Assembly (NCBI RefSeq): GCF_003952665.1
Contig: NZ_CP017947.1
Coordinates: forward strand, 1-64,000
Direction: 5' to 3'
DNA length: 64,000 nt
DNA from: Bosea sp. Tri-49
GTDB lineage: Bacteria; Pseudomonadota; Alphaproteobacteria; Rhizobiales; Beijerinckiaceae
Under the pieces are notes generated by a model. That model searched no databases, was not told where the DNA came from, and saw nothing but the letters and a program-made list of their open reading frames with translations. Made by a program: the position numbers and the translations under genes. Below are positions 13,964 to 22,331 of the stretch, piece after piece (the first letter of the stretch is position 1; every line of letters begins with the position of its first letter).

Positions 13964-15283
13964 ATGACCAACCCTTGGAAGCCCGCGCTACCTGAACCGG
14001 TCGGCATGTTGCTGAAAGTCGCGACGCCGGCGGCGGCTTCGCGACTAGTGCCAAGGCACTGACACGCGGGGCCGAGCCACTGCTTCGCGTCGACGAGACG
14101 GACGATGGGTTGGGATTTGGACCAGCAGCGGCTGCAACTTGGTTCCGCACCGAAGCGAGTGAGAATCCCTGGGACCAAGCGCTTGCGATGATGCGCATGG
14201 GGTTTGCAGTGGGCAGTGGTGATCTTCTCGCAGCAGAACCCGAGTTCGAACGACAATGGGTCTCTGGTCCGCTCGCCTCGTCATGCGTTGCCGATTCGCA
14301 GGACGGCGGCGGTGGCCGCGCGATAGAACCACATTCGCGTTGGCATCTAGAGGCAGACTTCAATGGACTGGCCGATGCTCGGTCGATGGTTGCCGCTGCC
14401 GACCAAACTCAGGTGCTCGTTGCGCATCTGGATACTGGCTATGATCCTCGTCACCGGTTTTGCCCCACTAAAATTGCCTTTGGGCTGCGCAATTAAGGAG
14501 AAGGCAAGCCCGACAGTGCAGAGGACGTGACGCCGTCGGGGGCGTCCTTCGCAACCGTGGCCACGGTACAGGTACCATCGGAATTCTCGCTGGCCGCGAG
14601 ATCGGTGGCGCTCCTGAGGTTTCTGTCCTGCCGATCCGGATCGCGGATTGGGTCGTCAGATACCGCACCGGAACTATGGCGCAGGGCTTCGACTATGCGC
14701 TCGGCCGTGGCGCCCACGTACTCTCCATGAGCATGGGCGGATTAGCGTCGGCCGTCCTCGCCGAGGTGGTCAACAAGGCCTATGCGGCCGGAATGGTGAG
14801 GGTCACCGCGGCGGGTAACAACTTCTCGGGCCTGCCCGTACGCTCGATAGTCTATCCAGCACGAATGCGGCGCGTGGTTGCTGCATGCGGCGTGATGGCG
14901 AACATGCGCTCGTACAGCGGTCTTGACACCATGGAAGGGTGCTACGGCCCCGCAAGCAAGATGCGCACTGCGCTCTCGGCTTCACTCCCAACATCCCGTG
15001 GCCGGAGATCGGTCGCGCGACGGTGGTTGATGAAGACGGGCAGGGTACCTCGGCAGCAACCCCACTGCTCGCAGCAGCCGCGGCCCTCTGGATTGCCAAA
15101 CACTGGAGTGCGTTCAATCGCCTTGCTGGCTGGCGAAAAGGGGAGGCCGTACGGCAGGCGCTGTTTCGGTGGGCCTCTCTAGGTTCCAGAGCAAATCCCG
15201 ACTCGAAGCTCGGCTGGGGGGCGGTGAGGGCTGCGGCGATGCTCGCCATCCGTCCCGCCGATCTTGGTTCTCATACCGAGTAG
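13964..15283 (+). pseudogene. Subtilisin-like serine peptidase (S8), multiply frameshifted
   Basis: Pieces in successive frames reconstruct one protein. MTNPWKPALPEPVGMLLKVA starts it, then GGGFATSAKALTRGAEPLLR, FEADFNGLAD-like text and VLVAHLDTGYDPRH with the catalytic Asp. A further frame gives RGHGTGTIGILAGREIG with the catalytic His, SVLPIRIADWVV, MSMGGLASA and VTAAGNNFSGLPV; then DGQGTSAATP with the catalytic Ser. The three triad residues are therefore in at least three frames. Breaks are near 14020-14040, 14470-14540 and 14920-14960. Once a ~430-residue peptidase, now dead. Confidence 0.8.
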
Positions 15284-15340
15284 CCGCGCGCGACTGCGGC
15301 TTGGGCGTGGGTGAAACTGCTGACCGGACGTGGGACCGGC

Positions 15341-15610
15341 TTAGCTGCCGCCGGCCTCCAGTCCGCTGATGGTCTGCTTGGGCTCGAATTGGTTCAACTC
15401 GCACAGCGCGACGTCTCGGTTGCCGACGCGGTCCCAGACCCCGATGCCGACAGGCAGAGGCCAACCTCACGAAATCGGCTGCTGGAAGCGGCGGCAGCCT
15501 CTCCACTCGCGTCTCGGGCGGGCGCCCAGCGCGGCGGTCGCGCCGCTGACGGCCCCGAGAAAGCTGCGGCGGTCGAGATCTGTCGGCCTGCGGGTCGTCG
15601 TCTCGTCTCC
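15341..15610 (-). pseudogene. Remnant of a Tat-exported protein (N- and C-terminal ends only)
   Basis: Just after the MBL gene on the same strand a frame reads RRPTDLDRRSFLGAVSGATA, AL, a twin-arginine signal. It meets TGA at 15467 and continues in the same frame as GIGVWDRVGNRDVALCELNQ, FEPKQTISGLEAGGS, stop at 15341, which looks like a genuine protein C-terminus. The distance allows only ~90 codons, so most of the mature protein has been deleted. Identity of the lost enzyme unknown; its position suggests an operon with the MBL hydrolase. Confidence 0.5.
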
Positions 15611-15617
15611 TTCCAGC

Positions 15618-16604
15618 TCAGAATTGCCAGCCTGCGGGCACCCAGGCGTAGCCGCTGTCCGTCCGCAGCAGATGGCCGAGGCCCGGGAACGGATAGTGAA
15701 AGCCGAGAACCGGGATGCGGTCGGCCGCCGCGCGATCGAAGATGCGTCGGCGCGCGCCGAGCGCGGCGTCCCCGTCACGATCCGGGCCTGGCCGCCACGG
15801 CCTGTCGATGTTGACGACCGGGTGGTAGGCGAGGTCGGCCGTGAGAAGCAGCTGGTCACGGCCCGAATGGACGAGAAACGAGACCATGCCGGGAGTATGG
15901 CCAGCAGCCGCGATGGTCGTCAGTCCCGGAACGATCTCCGCGCCCGCCTCGTAGAGTTCCACGCTCTTGGCGATAGGCTCGACGCTGCGCTTGATCGCAG
16001 CGCCGAAGCGCCGCCGAAAGTCCTCGGGGACGGGCATGTAGGACAGGTCGGGCTCACTGCTGACGAAGAAATCCCAGTCCGCCTTGGGGGCGAAGACGGT
16101 CGCGCGCGGAAAGGCGGGTCCTCCGTCGGCGGTTCGCAGATTGCCGACATGGTCGGGGTGCGTATGCGAGACGACGACGACATCGATGTCGCGCGCGCTC
16201 AGGCCGATCTCGGCCAGGCGGGCGAAGACCCGGCCGCCGTTCGGGCCCATCGTCTGACCCGCGCCCGCCTCCAGCAGGATGCGCCGGGCTCCAACTTCGA
16301 GCAGGAGGGTGTTGAGATTCAGCGTCATGTGGTCTGTCGGCAGGAAGGCGCGCTGCAGGACGTCCTTCAGCTCCTGCTCTGGCGCGTCGCTGGCGTAGAC
16401 GCGCGGCGGACCGCCGATCAGCCCGTCGCTAAGCACCGTCGCGCCGACCTCGCCAATCCGGAAGCGATAGTGACCTGCGTTGCCGCTCGGTGGTTGCAGC
16501 GCCTGAGCACGGGCCTCTCCGGCACCGCCTCCGGGAACCAGCCCGGTTGCGCCGAGGAGTGCGGACAAGACGATCTTGCGGCGGTTCATGGTGATGATCG
16601 TCAT
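15618..16604 (-). CDS. Exported MBL-fold metallo-hydrolase
   Basis: 328 residues. N-terminus MNRRKIVLSALLGATGLVPG with A-rich region and AQA is an export signal with a weak twin-arginine look. The metal site motif SHTHPDHVG (HxHxDH) is complete; AGHTPGMVSF and LTADLAYHP supply the later His and Asp ligands. The closest groups are the quorum-quenching-lactonase-like and Zn-dependent hydrolases. ATG 16604 has GAGGG five bases upstream. Divergently transcribed from the LysR gene at 16709, 104 bp away, which probably controls it. Substrate unknown. Confidence 0.85.
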   Translation of the reverse strand: MTIITMNRRKIVLSALLGATGLVPGGGAGEARAQALQPPSGNAGHYRFRIGEVGATVLSDGLIGGPPRVYASDAPEQELKDVLQRAFLPTDHMTLNLNTLLLEVGARRILLEAGAGQTMGPNGGRVFARLAEIGLSARDIDVVVVSHTHPDHVGNLRTADGGPAFPRATVFAPKADWDFFVSSEPDLSYMPVPEDFRRRFGAAIKRSVEPIAKSVELYEAGAEIVPGLTTIAAAGHTPGMVSFLVHSGRDQLLLTADLAYHPVVNIDRPWRPGPDRDGDAALGARRRIFDRAAADRIPVLGFHYPFPGLGHLLRTDSGYAWVPAGWQF

Positions 16605-16708
16605 GGTTTCCCTCGCGGCCGGATCGGTCGATCAGGTTCAAGATGACGGTGCAAGATTGATCGGATAAGATATCTTCTCCCGATCAGCTTGATAAGTAAA
16701 ATGCCGCA
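16605..16708. promoter_or_regulatory. Divergent LysR/MBL promoter region
   Basis: 104 bp of AT-richer sequence between divergent genes, with GATCGGATAAGATATCTT and a nearby GATCAGCTTGATAAG, overlapping GATNNG-type dyads that would suit LysR binding (T-N11-A). Confidence 0.45.
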
Positions 16709-17614
16709 ATGAGACCGCTCCGCCTCGACAGTCTCGACGTCTTCGCATCGATCGTCAGATGCGGGGGCTTTCGCGCGGCGGCGGCGGAGCGAGGCGTCTC
16801 GTCGGCGGCGCTGAGCCAGAGCATCGGCGCGCTGGAGGGAACGCTAGGACTGCGCCTGCTGAATCGAACCACGCGCAGCGTCGCGCCCACGGAAGCCGGA
16901 GCGCGGCTTTACGAACGGCTTATTCCGGCCTTGCGCGACATCAGGCTGGCGATCGAGGACCTCGACCGGCTACGCGAGACCCCGACGGGCACGCTGCGGA
17001 TCAATGCACCCGGCCCGGCAGTCGACCACGTGCTGTGCCCGCTGGTCTTTGACTTCATGCGACGCTTTCCGGAGGTGAAGGTCGATCTGATCAGCGACGC
17101 GGCGATCATCGATATTGTGCAGCAGGGCTTCGATGCCGGAGTGCGGTTCGGCAAGCACCTGGAGCAGGACATGATCGCGGTGCCGCTCGGGCCTGCCTTG
17201 CGCTACACGATCGTCGCCTCGCCGAACTATCTTCGGGGTCGCGCCGCGCCAGTGACACCGCCCGATCTGATTGGATTCGACTGCATCCGCCGTCGCTTCC
17301 CCGGAGGAACGATCGTCAGCTGGCAATTCGAAAAGGGGGGTGAGCGCCTGGCGATCACGCCTGAAGGCCGCCTGACGCTGAGCTCGGCGCATCAGGAGCT
17401 GCAGGCGGCGCTGACGGAACAAGGCATCGCGCATGTCTTCGAGGATTATGCGAAGCCGCATCTCAATGAGGGCCGCCTGGTCGAACTGCTACCCGACTGG
17501 TCGCCCGAGCTGCCGAGCTGGTTTCTTTACTACCCCAACAGGCGCCACCAGAGCGCGGCCATGTCTGTGTTCCTGCAGCACATCCGCGACTTCAAGTGGA
17601 ACGCCGAGTCGTAA
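16709..17614 (+). CDS. LysR-family transcriptional regulator
   Basis: 301 residues. N-terminal HTH MRPLRLDSLDVFASIVRCGG, FRAAAAERGVSSAALSQSIG, ALEGTLGLRLLNRTTRSVAP, TEAG; then the periplasmic-binding-like effector domain (GTLRINAPGPAVDHVLCPLV ... FDAGVRFG, YTIVASPNYL). Typical length of the family. It resembles the group beside small hydrolase or oxidoreductase genes; the likely target is the divergent MBL gene. Confidence 0.92.
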   Translation: MRPLRLDSLDVFASIVRCGGFRAAAAERGVSSAALSQSIGALEGTLGLRLLNRTTRSVAPTEAGARLYERLIPALRDIRLAIEDLDRLRETPTGTLRINAPGPAVDHVLCPLVFDFMRRFPEVKVDLISDAAIIDIVQQGFDAGVRFGKHLEQDMIAVPLGPALRYTIVASPNYLRGRAAPVTPPDLIGFDCIRRRFPGGTIVSWQFEKGGERLAITPEGRLTLSSAHQELQAALTEQGIAHVFEDYAKPHLNEGRLVELLPDWSPELPSWFLYYPNRRHQSAAMSVFLQHIRDFKWNAES

Positions 17615-17691
17615 TCGCGTTTCGCAGAACGTCGGCTTACGGGAGGGCAGCCAATGTCGCTGGTAGCGCACAAGGACGGTTGCCTATAGCC

Positions 17692-18855
17692 TCACGCGGC
17701 GAGGCTGCGCATCTCCGCGATAAGGTCGGCTTTGCCCTCGAAGCCAATGCCCGGCAGGTCCGGCATGATGATGTGGCCGGCCTCGACGCGCACGCCGTCT
17801 GGGAAGCCTCCATAGGGCTGGAACAGGTCGGGGTAGGATTCGTTTCCGCCGAGGCCGAGGCCCGCCGCGATGTTCAGCGACATCTGGTGGCCGCCATGGG
17901 GGATACAGCGGTGCCAGGACCAGCCGTTCTGCTTCAACATCTCCAGCGTGCGCAAATATTCGACGAGGCCGTAGCTCAGCGCGCAGTCGAACTGCAGCCA
18001 GTCGCGGTCCGGGCGCATGCCGCCATAGCGGATCAGGTTGCGCGCGTCCTGCATCGAGAACAGGTTTTCACCGGTCGCCATCGGGCCGGGATAATGCTCG
18101 GCGAGCCTGGCCTGAAGGTCGTAGTCGAGCGGATCGCCCGCCTCCTCATACCAGAACAGGTCGTACTGGCGCAGCGCCTTGGCGTAGGCGATCGCCGTCT
18201 CCAGGTCGAAGCGGCCATTGGCATCGACCGCGAGCTTGCACCTGGCCGGCAGCAGATTCAGCACCGTCTCGATGCGCTTGCAGTCATCAGCGAGCGGCGC
18301 GCCGCCGATCTTCATCTTCACGACGGTGTAGCCACGGTCGAGATAGCCCTGCATCTCAGCCGCCAGACCCTCCAGGCCCTTGCCGGGATAGTAGTAGCCG
18401 CCCGCAGCATAGACGAAGACCTTCGGATCGGCCTGCGTGCCGTGGCGCTCCGCCAGCAGACGGAAGAGCGGCTTGCCGGCGATCTTCGCGACGGCATCCC
18501 AGACCGCCATGTCGATCGTGCCCATGGCGACGGAGCGCTCGCCATGGCCGCCTGGCTTCTCATTGGTGAACATCGCGGCCCAGACCTTGCCGGGGTCGAG
18601 ATTGCCGCCCTCGGCATCGAGCAGGCTCTCGGGCGCCGTCTGGAGGATACGCGGGGCGAAGCGCTCGCGGATCAGCCCGCCCTGGCCATAGCGCCCGTTC
18701 GAGTTGAAGCCGTAGCCGATCACCGGCTTGCCGTCGCGGATGACGTCGGTGACGACGGCAACCAGGCTCAGCGTCATCTTCGAGAAGTCGATGAAGGCAT
18801 TCGCGATGGGCGAGGCGATCGGAGCGGTGCGCTCCCGGATGTCGACGATACGCAT
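17692..18855 (-). CDS. tarD: D(-)-tartrate dehydratase, enolase superfamily
   Basis: 387 residues. The mandelate-racemase-type enolase fold is clear. Catalytic K-x-K is VVKMKIGG (K180, K182); metal ligands are D211 (VDANGRFD), E237 (WYEEAGDP) and E263 (ATGENLFS); the catalytic His is H320 (CIPHGGHQ). These fall two residues short of the corresponding residues of Bradyrhizobium TarD (K184, D213, E239, E265, H322 as I recall them), and the C-terminal region NIAAGLGLGGNESYPDLFQP matches that enzyme. It dehydrates D-tartrate to oxaloacetate. It is downstream of a TctC-type binding protein on the same strand, giving an uptake-plus-catabolism pair controlled by the divergent LysR. Confidence 0.87.
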   Translation of the reverse strand: MRIVDIRERTAPIASPIANAFIDFSKMTLSLVAVVTDVIRDGKPVIGYGFNSNGRYGQGGLIRERFAPRILQTAPESLLDAEGGNLDPGKVWAAMFTNEKPGGHGERSVAMGTIDMAVWDAVAKIAGKPLFRLLAERHGTQADPKVFVYAAGGYYYPGKGLEGLAAEMQGYLDRGYTVVKMKIGGAPLADDCKRIETVLNLLPARCKLAVDANGRFDLETAIAYAKALRQYDLFWYEEAGDPLDYDLQARLAEHYPGPMATGENLFSMQDARNLIRYGGMRPDRDWLQFDCALSYGLVEYLRTLEMLKQNGWSWHRCIPHGGHQMSLNIAAGLGLGGNESYPDLFQPYGGFPDGVRVEAGHIIMPDLPGIGFEGKADLIAEMRSLAA

Positions 18856-18892
18856 TTAGAAGGCTTCCTGATCGGAGGGAGATCGGCTGGGT

Positions 18893-19858
18893 TCAGTCGG
18901 CGAACTGACCGGCGGCCTGGATCAGCGGACGCCAGCGGCCGATGTCGCCTTTCAGGGTCTGCGCCAGGGAGTGCGGCGTGGCTTTTTCCGGCGTCGGTAC
19001 TGTGCTGATGTCAATGAAGCGGCTGGCGAGCGTGGGGTCCTGTAGAGCCTTCGCCAACGCTGCCGACAGCGTCCGAACCACGGAATCCGGGGTCTTTGCA
19101 GGCACGAAAAGGCCGTGCCACACGCTGATTTCCATGTTGGGAAGGCCGCCTTCGCCTACGGTGGGCACATCGGGAAGCGCGGGGATTCGCTGCGTGCTCG
19201 TGACGGCATAGCCCTTGATGCTCTTCGACTGCAGCTGGGGCGCGGCAGTGGTGGCCTGCTCGCAGCCAAGGTCGACCTGGTTCGCCAGCAGCGCCTGCAG
19301 GACCGGCCCGCCGCCCCGGAAAGGCACCTGAGTGAGCTTCTTGTCCACGGCCGCCATGAACAGCAATCCGCAGAGTTGCGAGGAAGCGCCCAGGCCCGAA
19401 TGGGCAAATGTCACATCCTGCCCGCGCGCTTTGACGTCTTTAATCAGATCCGCGAGTGAATCAGGCTGGTATCCCCGCCGGGCGATGATCGCCATGCTGG
19501 CATCCGAGACGACGCCGACGGGCCTGAGATCGGCCGTCGGATCGAAAGGCAGCTTGCGATAGAGCGTGACGGCCGTCGCCAGTCCGAGATGGTTGAGCAG
19601 GATGGTGTGCCCGTCGGGATCGGAGCGAACGGCTCGATGGCTGCCGGTCGTGCCGCCAGCGCCGGCCACATTCTCGACGATGATGTTCTGGCCGAGAATG
19701 CGGCCCATCGTTTCCGCGGTCACACGAGCGACCGTGTCGGACGGCCCCCCGGCGGCAAAGGGAACGATCATCGTGATCGGCCGTGAAGGATAATTCTGCG
19801 CCGCAGCTGGCGTCGCGATCGCCGCCGCCAGCAAAATGCCAAAAGCCAGTTTCGCCAT
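18893..19858 (-). CDS. Tripartite tricarboxylate transporter substrate-binding protein (TctC/Bug family)
   Basis: 321 residues. Signal peptide MAKLAFGILLAAAIATPAAA then QNYPSRPITMIVPFAAGGPS, the hallmark Bug-family start; DTVAR, later GTTGSHRAVRSDPDGHTILL, VTSTQRIPALPDVPTVGEGG and a C-terminal helix set follow. It binds a small carboxylate in the periplasm. The membrane partners TctA/TctB are not in the window, so it must use transporters encoded elsewhere. 37 bp upstream of tarD; the ligand is plausibly tartrate. Confidence 0.92.
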   Translation of the reverse strand: MAKLAFGILLAAAIATPAAAQNYPSRPITMIVPFAAGGPSDTVARVTAETMGRILGQNIIVENVAGAGGTTGSHRAVRSDPDGHTILLNHLGLATAVTLYRKLPFDPTADLRPVGVVSDASMAIIARRGYQPDSLADLIKDVKARGQDVTFAHSGLGASSQLCGLLFMAAVDKKLTQVPFRGGGPVLQALLANQVDLGCEQATTAAPQLQSKSIKGYAVTSTQRIPALPDVPTVGEGGLPNMEISVWHGLFVPAKTPDSVVRTLSAALAKALQDPTLASRFIDISTVPTPEKATPHSLAQTLKGDIGRWRPLIQAAGQFAD

Positions 19859-19990
19859 CGTTGCCTCCCCCGTAGTTGGTTGACGGGACGATAGAGCGAG
19901 CCGAAGGGAATATCAGCCACCGCTGGCGTGGTAATTTTTCATCCAAGCCGTTCCATTTGGAGATGGCTGTAAAGCTCTGCCGGAGGCTTC
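19859..19990. promoter_or_regulatory. Divergent promoter region between the tartrate genes and LysR
   Basis: 132 bp separating outward-facing starts; the expected binding region for the LysR at 19991. Confidence 0.45.
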
Positions 19991-20935
19991 ATGCGCAGTT
20001 TCGACCCGGTATCCTTGCGCCTGTTCGTCGCCGTCTGCGAGGAGGGCAACATCGCGGCCGCCGCCCAGAGGGAAGCGATCGTGCCCTCGGCCGTCAGCAA
20101 GCGCATCGCCCAGATGGAAAGCGAAGCCGGCGTCAGATTGTTTGAACGTGGTCGTCGAGGCGTGACGGTCACGGCCGCGGGCGAGGCGCTCTGGCGCTAT
20201 GCGCGCGAGTCGCTGCAGATGCTCGACCGGATCAAATCGGACCTCGGCGCCTTTGCGCAGGGCGTGCAGGGCCAGGTTCGCGTTTTCGGCAGCAAGTCGG
20301 CGGTCGCCCAGTTTCTACCCAATGATATCGGTCGCTTCGCCAAGATGTATCGCGACGTCCGAGTGAGCTTGGAAGAGCGGGAAATCTGGGAGGTTGTAAG
20401 AGGCGTCGAAGAGGGACGAGCCGATATCGGCGTGTGCTGGGATGCGGTGGACTTTCGAGATCTGACCCTCTTTCCCTATCATAGGGATCACCTCGCCGTC
20501 GTCGTACCCGAGGGGCACCCACTTGCCAGCCGCGACTCGGTCGCCTTCATCGAGACTCTCGACTACGAGCACGTCGATATCCTGGCTCGCAGCATCATGC
20601 AGCAGAGACAACGGAGTGCTGCAGGAGCAGCCGGAAAGCAGCTCATCCACCGGATCCAGGTGTCGACGGTGGATGCTGCCTACCGGATCGTCGCCGCTGG
20701 ACTGGCTGTCGCTATCGTCCCCGGCGAGGAAGCGCGCGCCGTTCAGCAGGCGCTGGGTCTGACGGTAGTGCCGCTGAATGACTCTTGGTCCCTCCGCCAA
20801 TTTGTCATCTCGGTAAGGAACAGGGGATTGTCATTACCTGCCAGTCTTCTGGTCGAAAAGCTCCGACGTGCGGCCGACGTGGGAAACAATGATCAGCGAG
20901 CACATCCAACGTCTGCACCGTTGAATGTCCCGTAG
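19991..20935 (+). CDS. LysR-family regulator of the tartrate locus
   Basis: 314 residues: MRSFDPVSLRLFVAVCEEGN, IAAAAQREAIVPSAVSKRIA, QMESEAGVRLFERGRRGVTV forms the HTH and linker helix; an effector domain follows (GQVRVFGSKSAVAQFLPNDI ... DIGVCWDAVDF, DHLAVVVPEGHPL). Divergent from the Bug and tarD genes, which it presumably controls. Confidence 0.9.
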   Translation: MRSFDPVSLRLFVAVCEEGNIAAAAQREAIVPSAVSKRIAQMESEAGVRLFERGRRGVTVTAAGEALWRYARESLQMLDRIKSDLGAFAQGVQGQVRVFGSKSAVAQFLPNDIGRFAKMYRDVRVSLEEREIWEVVRGVEEGRADIGVCWDAVDFRDLTLFPYHRDHLAVVVPEGHPLASRDSVAFIETLDYEHVDILARSIMQQRQRSAAGAAGKQLIHRIQVSTVDAAYRIVAAGLAVAIVPGEEARAVQQALGLTVVPLNDSWSLRQFVISVRNRGLSLPASLLVEKLRRAADVGNNDQRAHPTSAPLNVP

Positions 20936-21276
20936 TGGCGCTGCGGAGTCTCTAGCTTTTGGCCGCCCGCAGCCGTCTTCGGGCTATCGCAGGAGCATTG
21001 ACGTCCAAACGCCATCGACTAATAATGAGTGGCTAGCTACATGTGAGACTTCCGTGTCCGAGCGGCCCAAAAAGAGATCGGATCTGAAGCGTGGCGGGCG
21101 CTTTGCAGATCATGTTGAGTAAGTCAGAGCTAGCTTTGATCGAGGAGTACCGCTTCCGAAAGCGGATGCGCAGCCGGTCCGATGCTGTACGGACACTGTT
21201 GCAGCGAGGCCTTGCTCAGTGCACCAATGTCCACGCCGAAGGTTCTGGCCATACAGGCAGTTAGGACTGGTCGCTG
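20936..21276. other. Intergenic, no gene recognised
   Basis: About 340 bp between a LysR gene and the HWE kinase. Only short shadow frames are present. Confidence 0.5.
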
Positions 21277-22272
21277 ATGCCTGCTCCCAACCCGAGCGCC
21301 TGGAGTGCCACAGCCCTGCGCCGCGCAATCGGTGCTGCCGGCGTCGCGCTGTGGTCCTGGAATGTCCAGACGAACGCATTTTCCATGGACGAGCGCGGCT
21401 TCGAGCTTTGGGCGGTGCCTCAAAGTGACAACGTCAAGTTCGAGGACTTGTCGGCACGCATCCACCCTGCCGATAGGGACAGGGTTCGGGCAGCGTTCAC
21501 GGCGACGCGGGCCATCATCGGCGCCTACGAGATCGACTTTCGCATCATCATTGGCGAAGAGATCCGCTGGATATCGGCTCGCGGAATCGGCGATGACTCG
21601 GCGCTGCACGAGAACCTTGCCTATGGCATCTTTCTTGACGTGACGGGCCGCAAGCAGGCTGAGGAGGGTCACGAACTACTCGCGGGCGAGATGAGCCACC
21701 GGGTGAAGAACCTGCTCGCGATTGCCGCTGGGCTGACTCAGATATCATCCAGATCCGCCACGACGGCCAAGGAGATGGCCGTTGAACTCACTGGACGTTT
21801 GGCCGCTCTCGGGAGGGCTCACGACCTGGTGCGGCCGCTTCCTGGCCATCAAGGACGTGCAGCGTTGCTGGGCGACCTGATCTCAATCCTGCTTTCACCC
21901 TATGAGGACAAGGGCGCGTTCAGCAGGCGCATTCGCGTCGCCGTGCCCCGGATGGGTGTCGGCGAAGTCGCGGCAACGACCATCGCTCTGATCATCCATG
22001 AACTGGCGACCAATTCGCTCAAGTATGGTGCCCTATTTTCCGAGGCGGGCACGCTCGACGTCTCAGGTTCTCTGGACGATGACAACCTAAAGATCGTTTG
22101 GATTGAGCGCGGGGGACCGAGTGTCGAACCTCCTAACGGAGCTGAGGGCTACGGCAGCCGCTTGGTCGTGCGGAGCGTGTCCGGGCAACTCGGTGGTTCC
22201 ATCAACTACGATTGGTCGGCTGAGGGTGTCGTCGTCACGCTGATGATCAAGGCGTCGAAGCTTGCCACTTAG
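21277..22272 (+). CDS. PAS-HWE/HisKA_2 histidine kinase
   Basis: 331 residues, soluble. Residues ~15-125 form a PAS domain (GVALWSWNVQTNAFSMDERG ... GIFLDVTGRKQAEE). The dimerisation box is LLAGEMSHRVKNLLAIAAGL, with the phospho-His in MSHRVKN; the ATPase part has the N-box HELATNSLKYGALS-like HELATNSLKYGALF, a W-x-E motif (IVWIERGG) and GYGSRLV. This is the HWE/HisKA_2 class, many of which feed the PhyR-NepR-EcfG general stress pathway in alphaproteobacteria. No phyR, nepR or ecfG gene is in the window. Confidence 0.88.
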   Translation: MPAPNPSAWSATALRRAIGAAGVALWSWNVQTNAFSMDERGFELWAVPQSDNVKFEDLSARIHPADRDRVRAAFTATRAIIGAYEIDFRIIIGEEIRWISARGIGDDSALHENLAYGIFLDVTGRKQAEEGHELLAGEMSHRVKNLLAIAAGLTQISSRSATTAKEMAVELTGRLAALGRAHDLVRPLPGHQGRAALLGDLISILLSPYEDKGAFSRRIRVAVPRMGVGEVAATTIALIIHELATNSLKYGALFSEAGTLDVSGSLDDDNLKIVWIERGGPSVEPPNGAEGYGSRLVVRSVSGQLGGSINYDWSAEGVVVTLMIKASKLAT

Positions 22273-22331
22273 GCGGCTTGCGGACGGCTGGTAGGGCTTT
22301 CGTCGCCGGTTTGGCAAGCACCCCGGGCTCT

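Noticed and set aside
15369..16646. A 425-codon plus-strand frame
   Set aside because: Antisense to the MBL hydrolase, whose HxHxDH motif and signal peptide are clear.
17596..19008. A 470-codon plus-strand frame opposite the tartrate dehydratase
   Set aside because: All enolase-superfamily residues are on the minus strand; the plus frame is a high-GC shadow.
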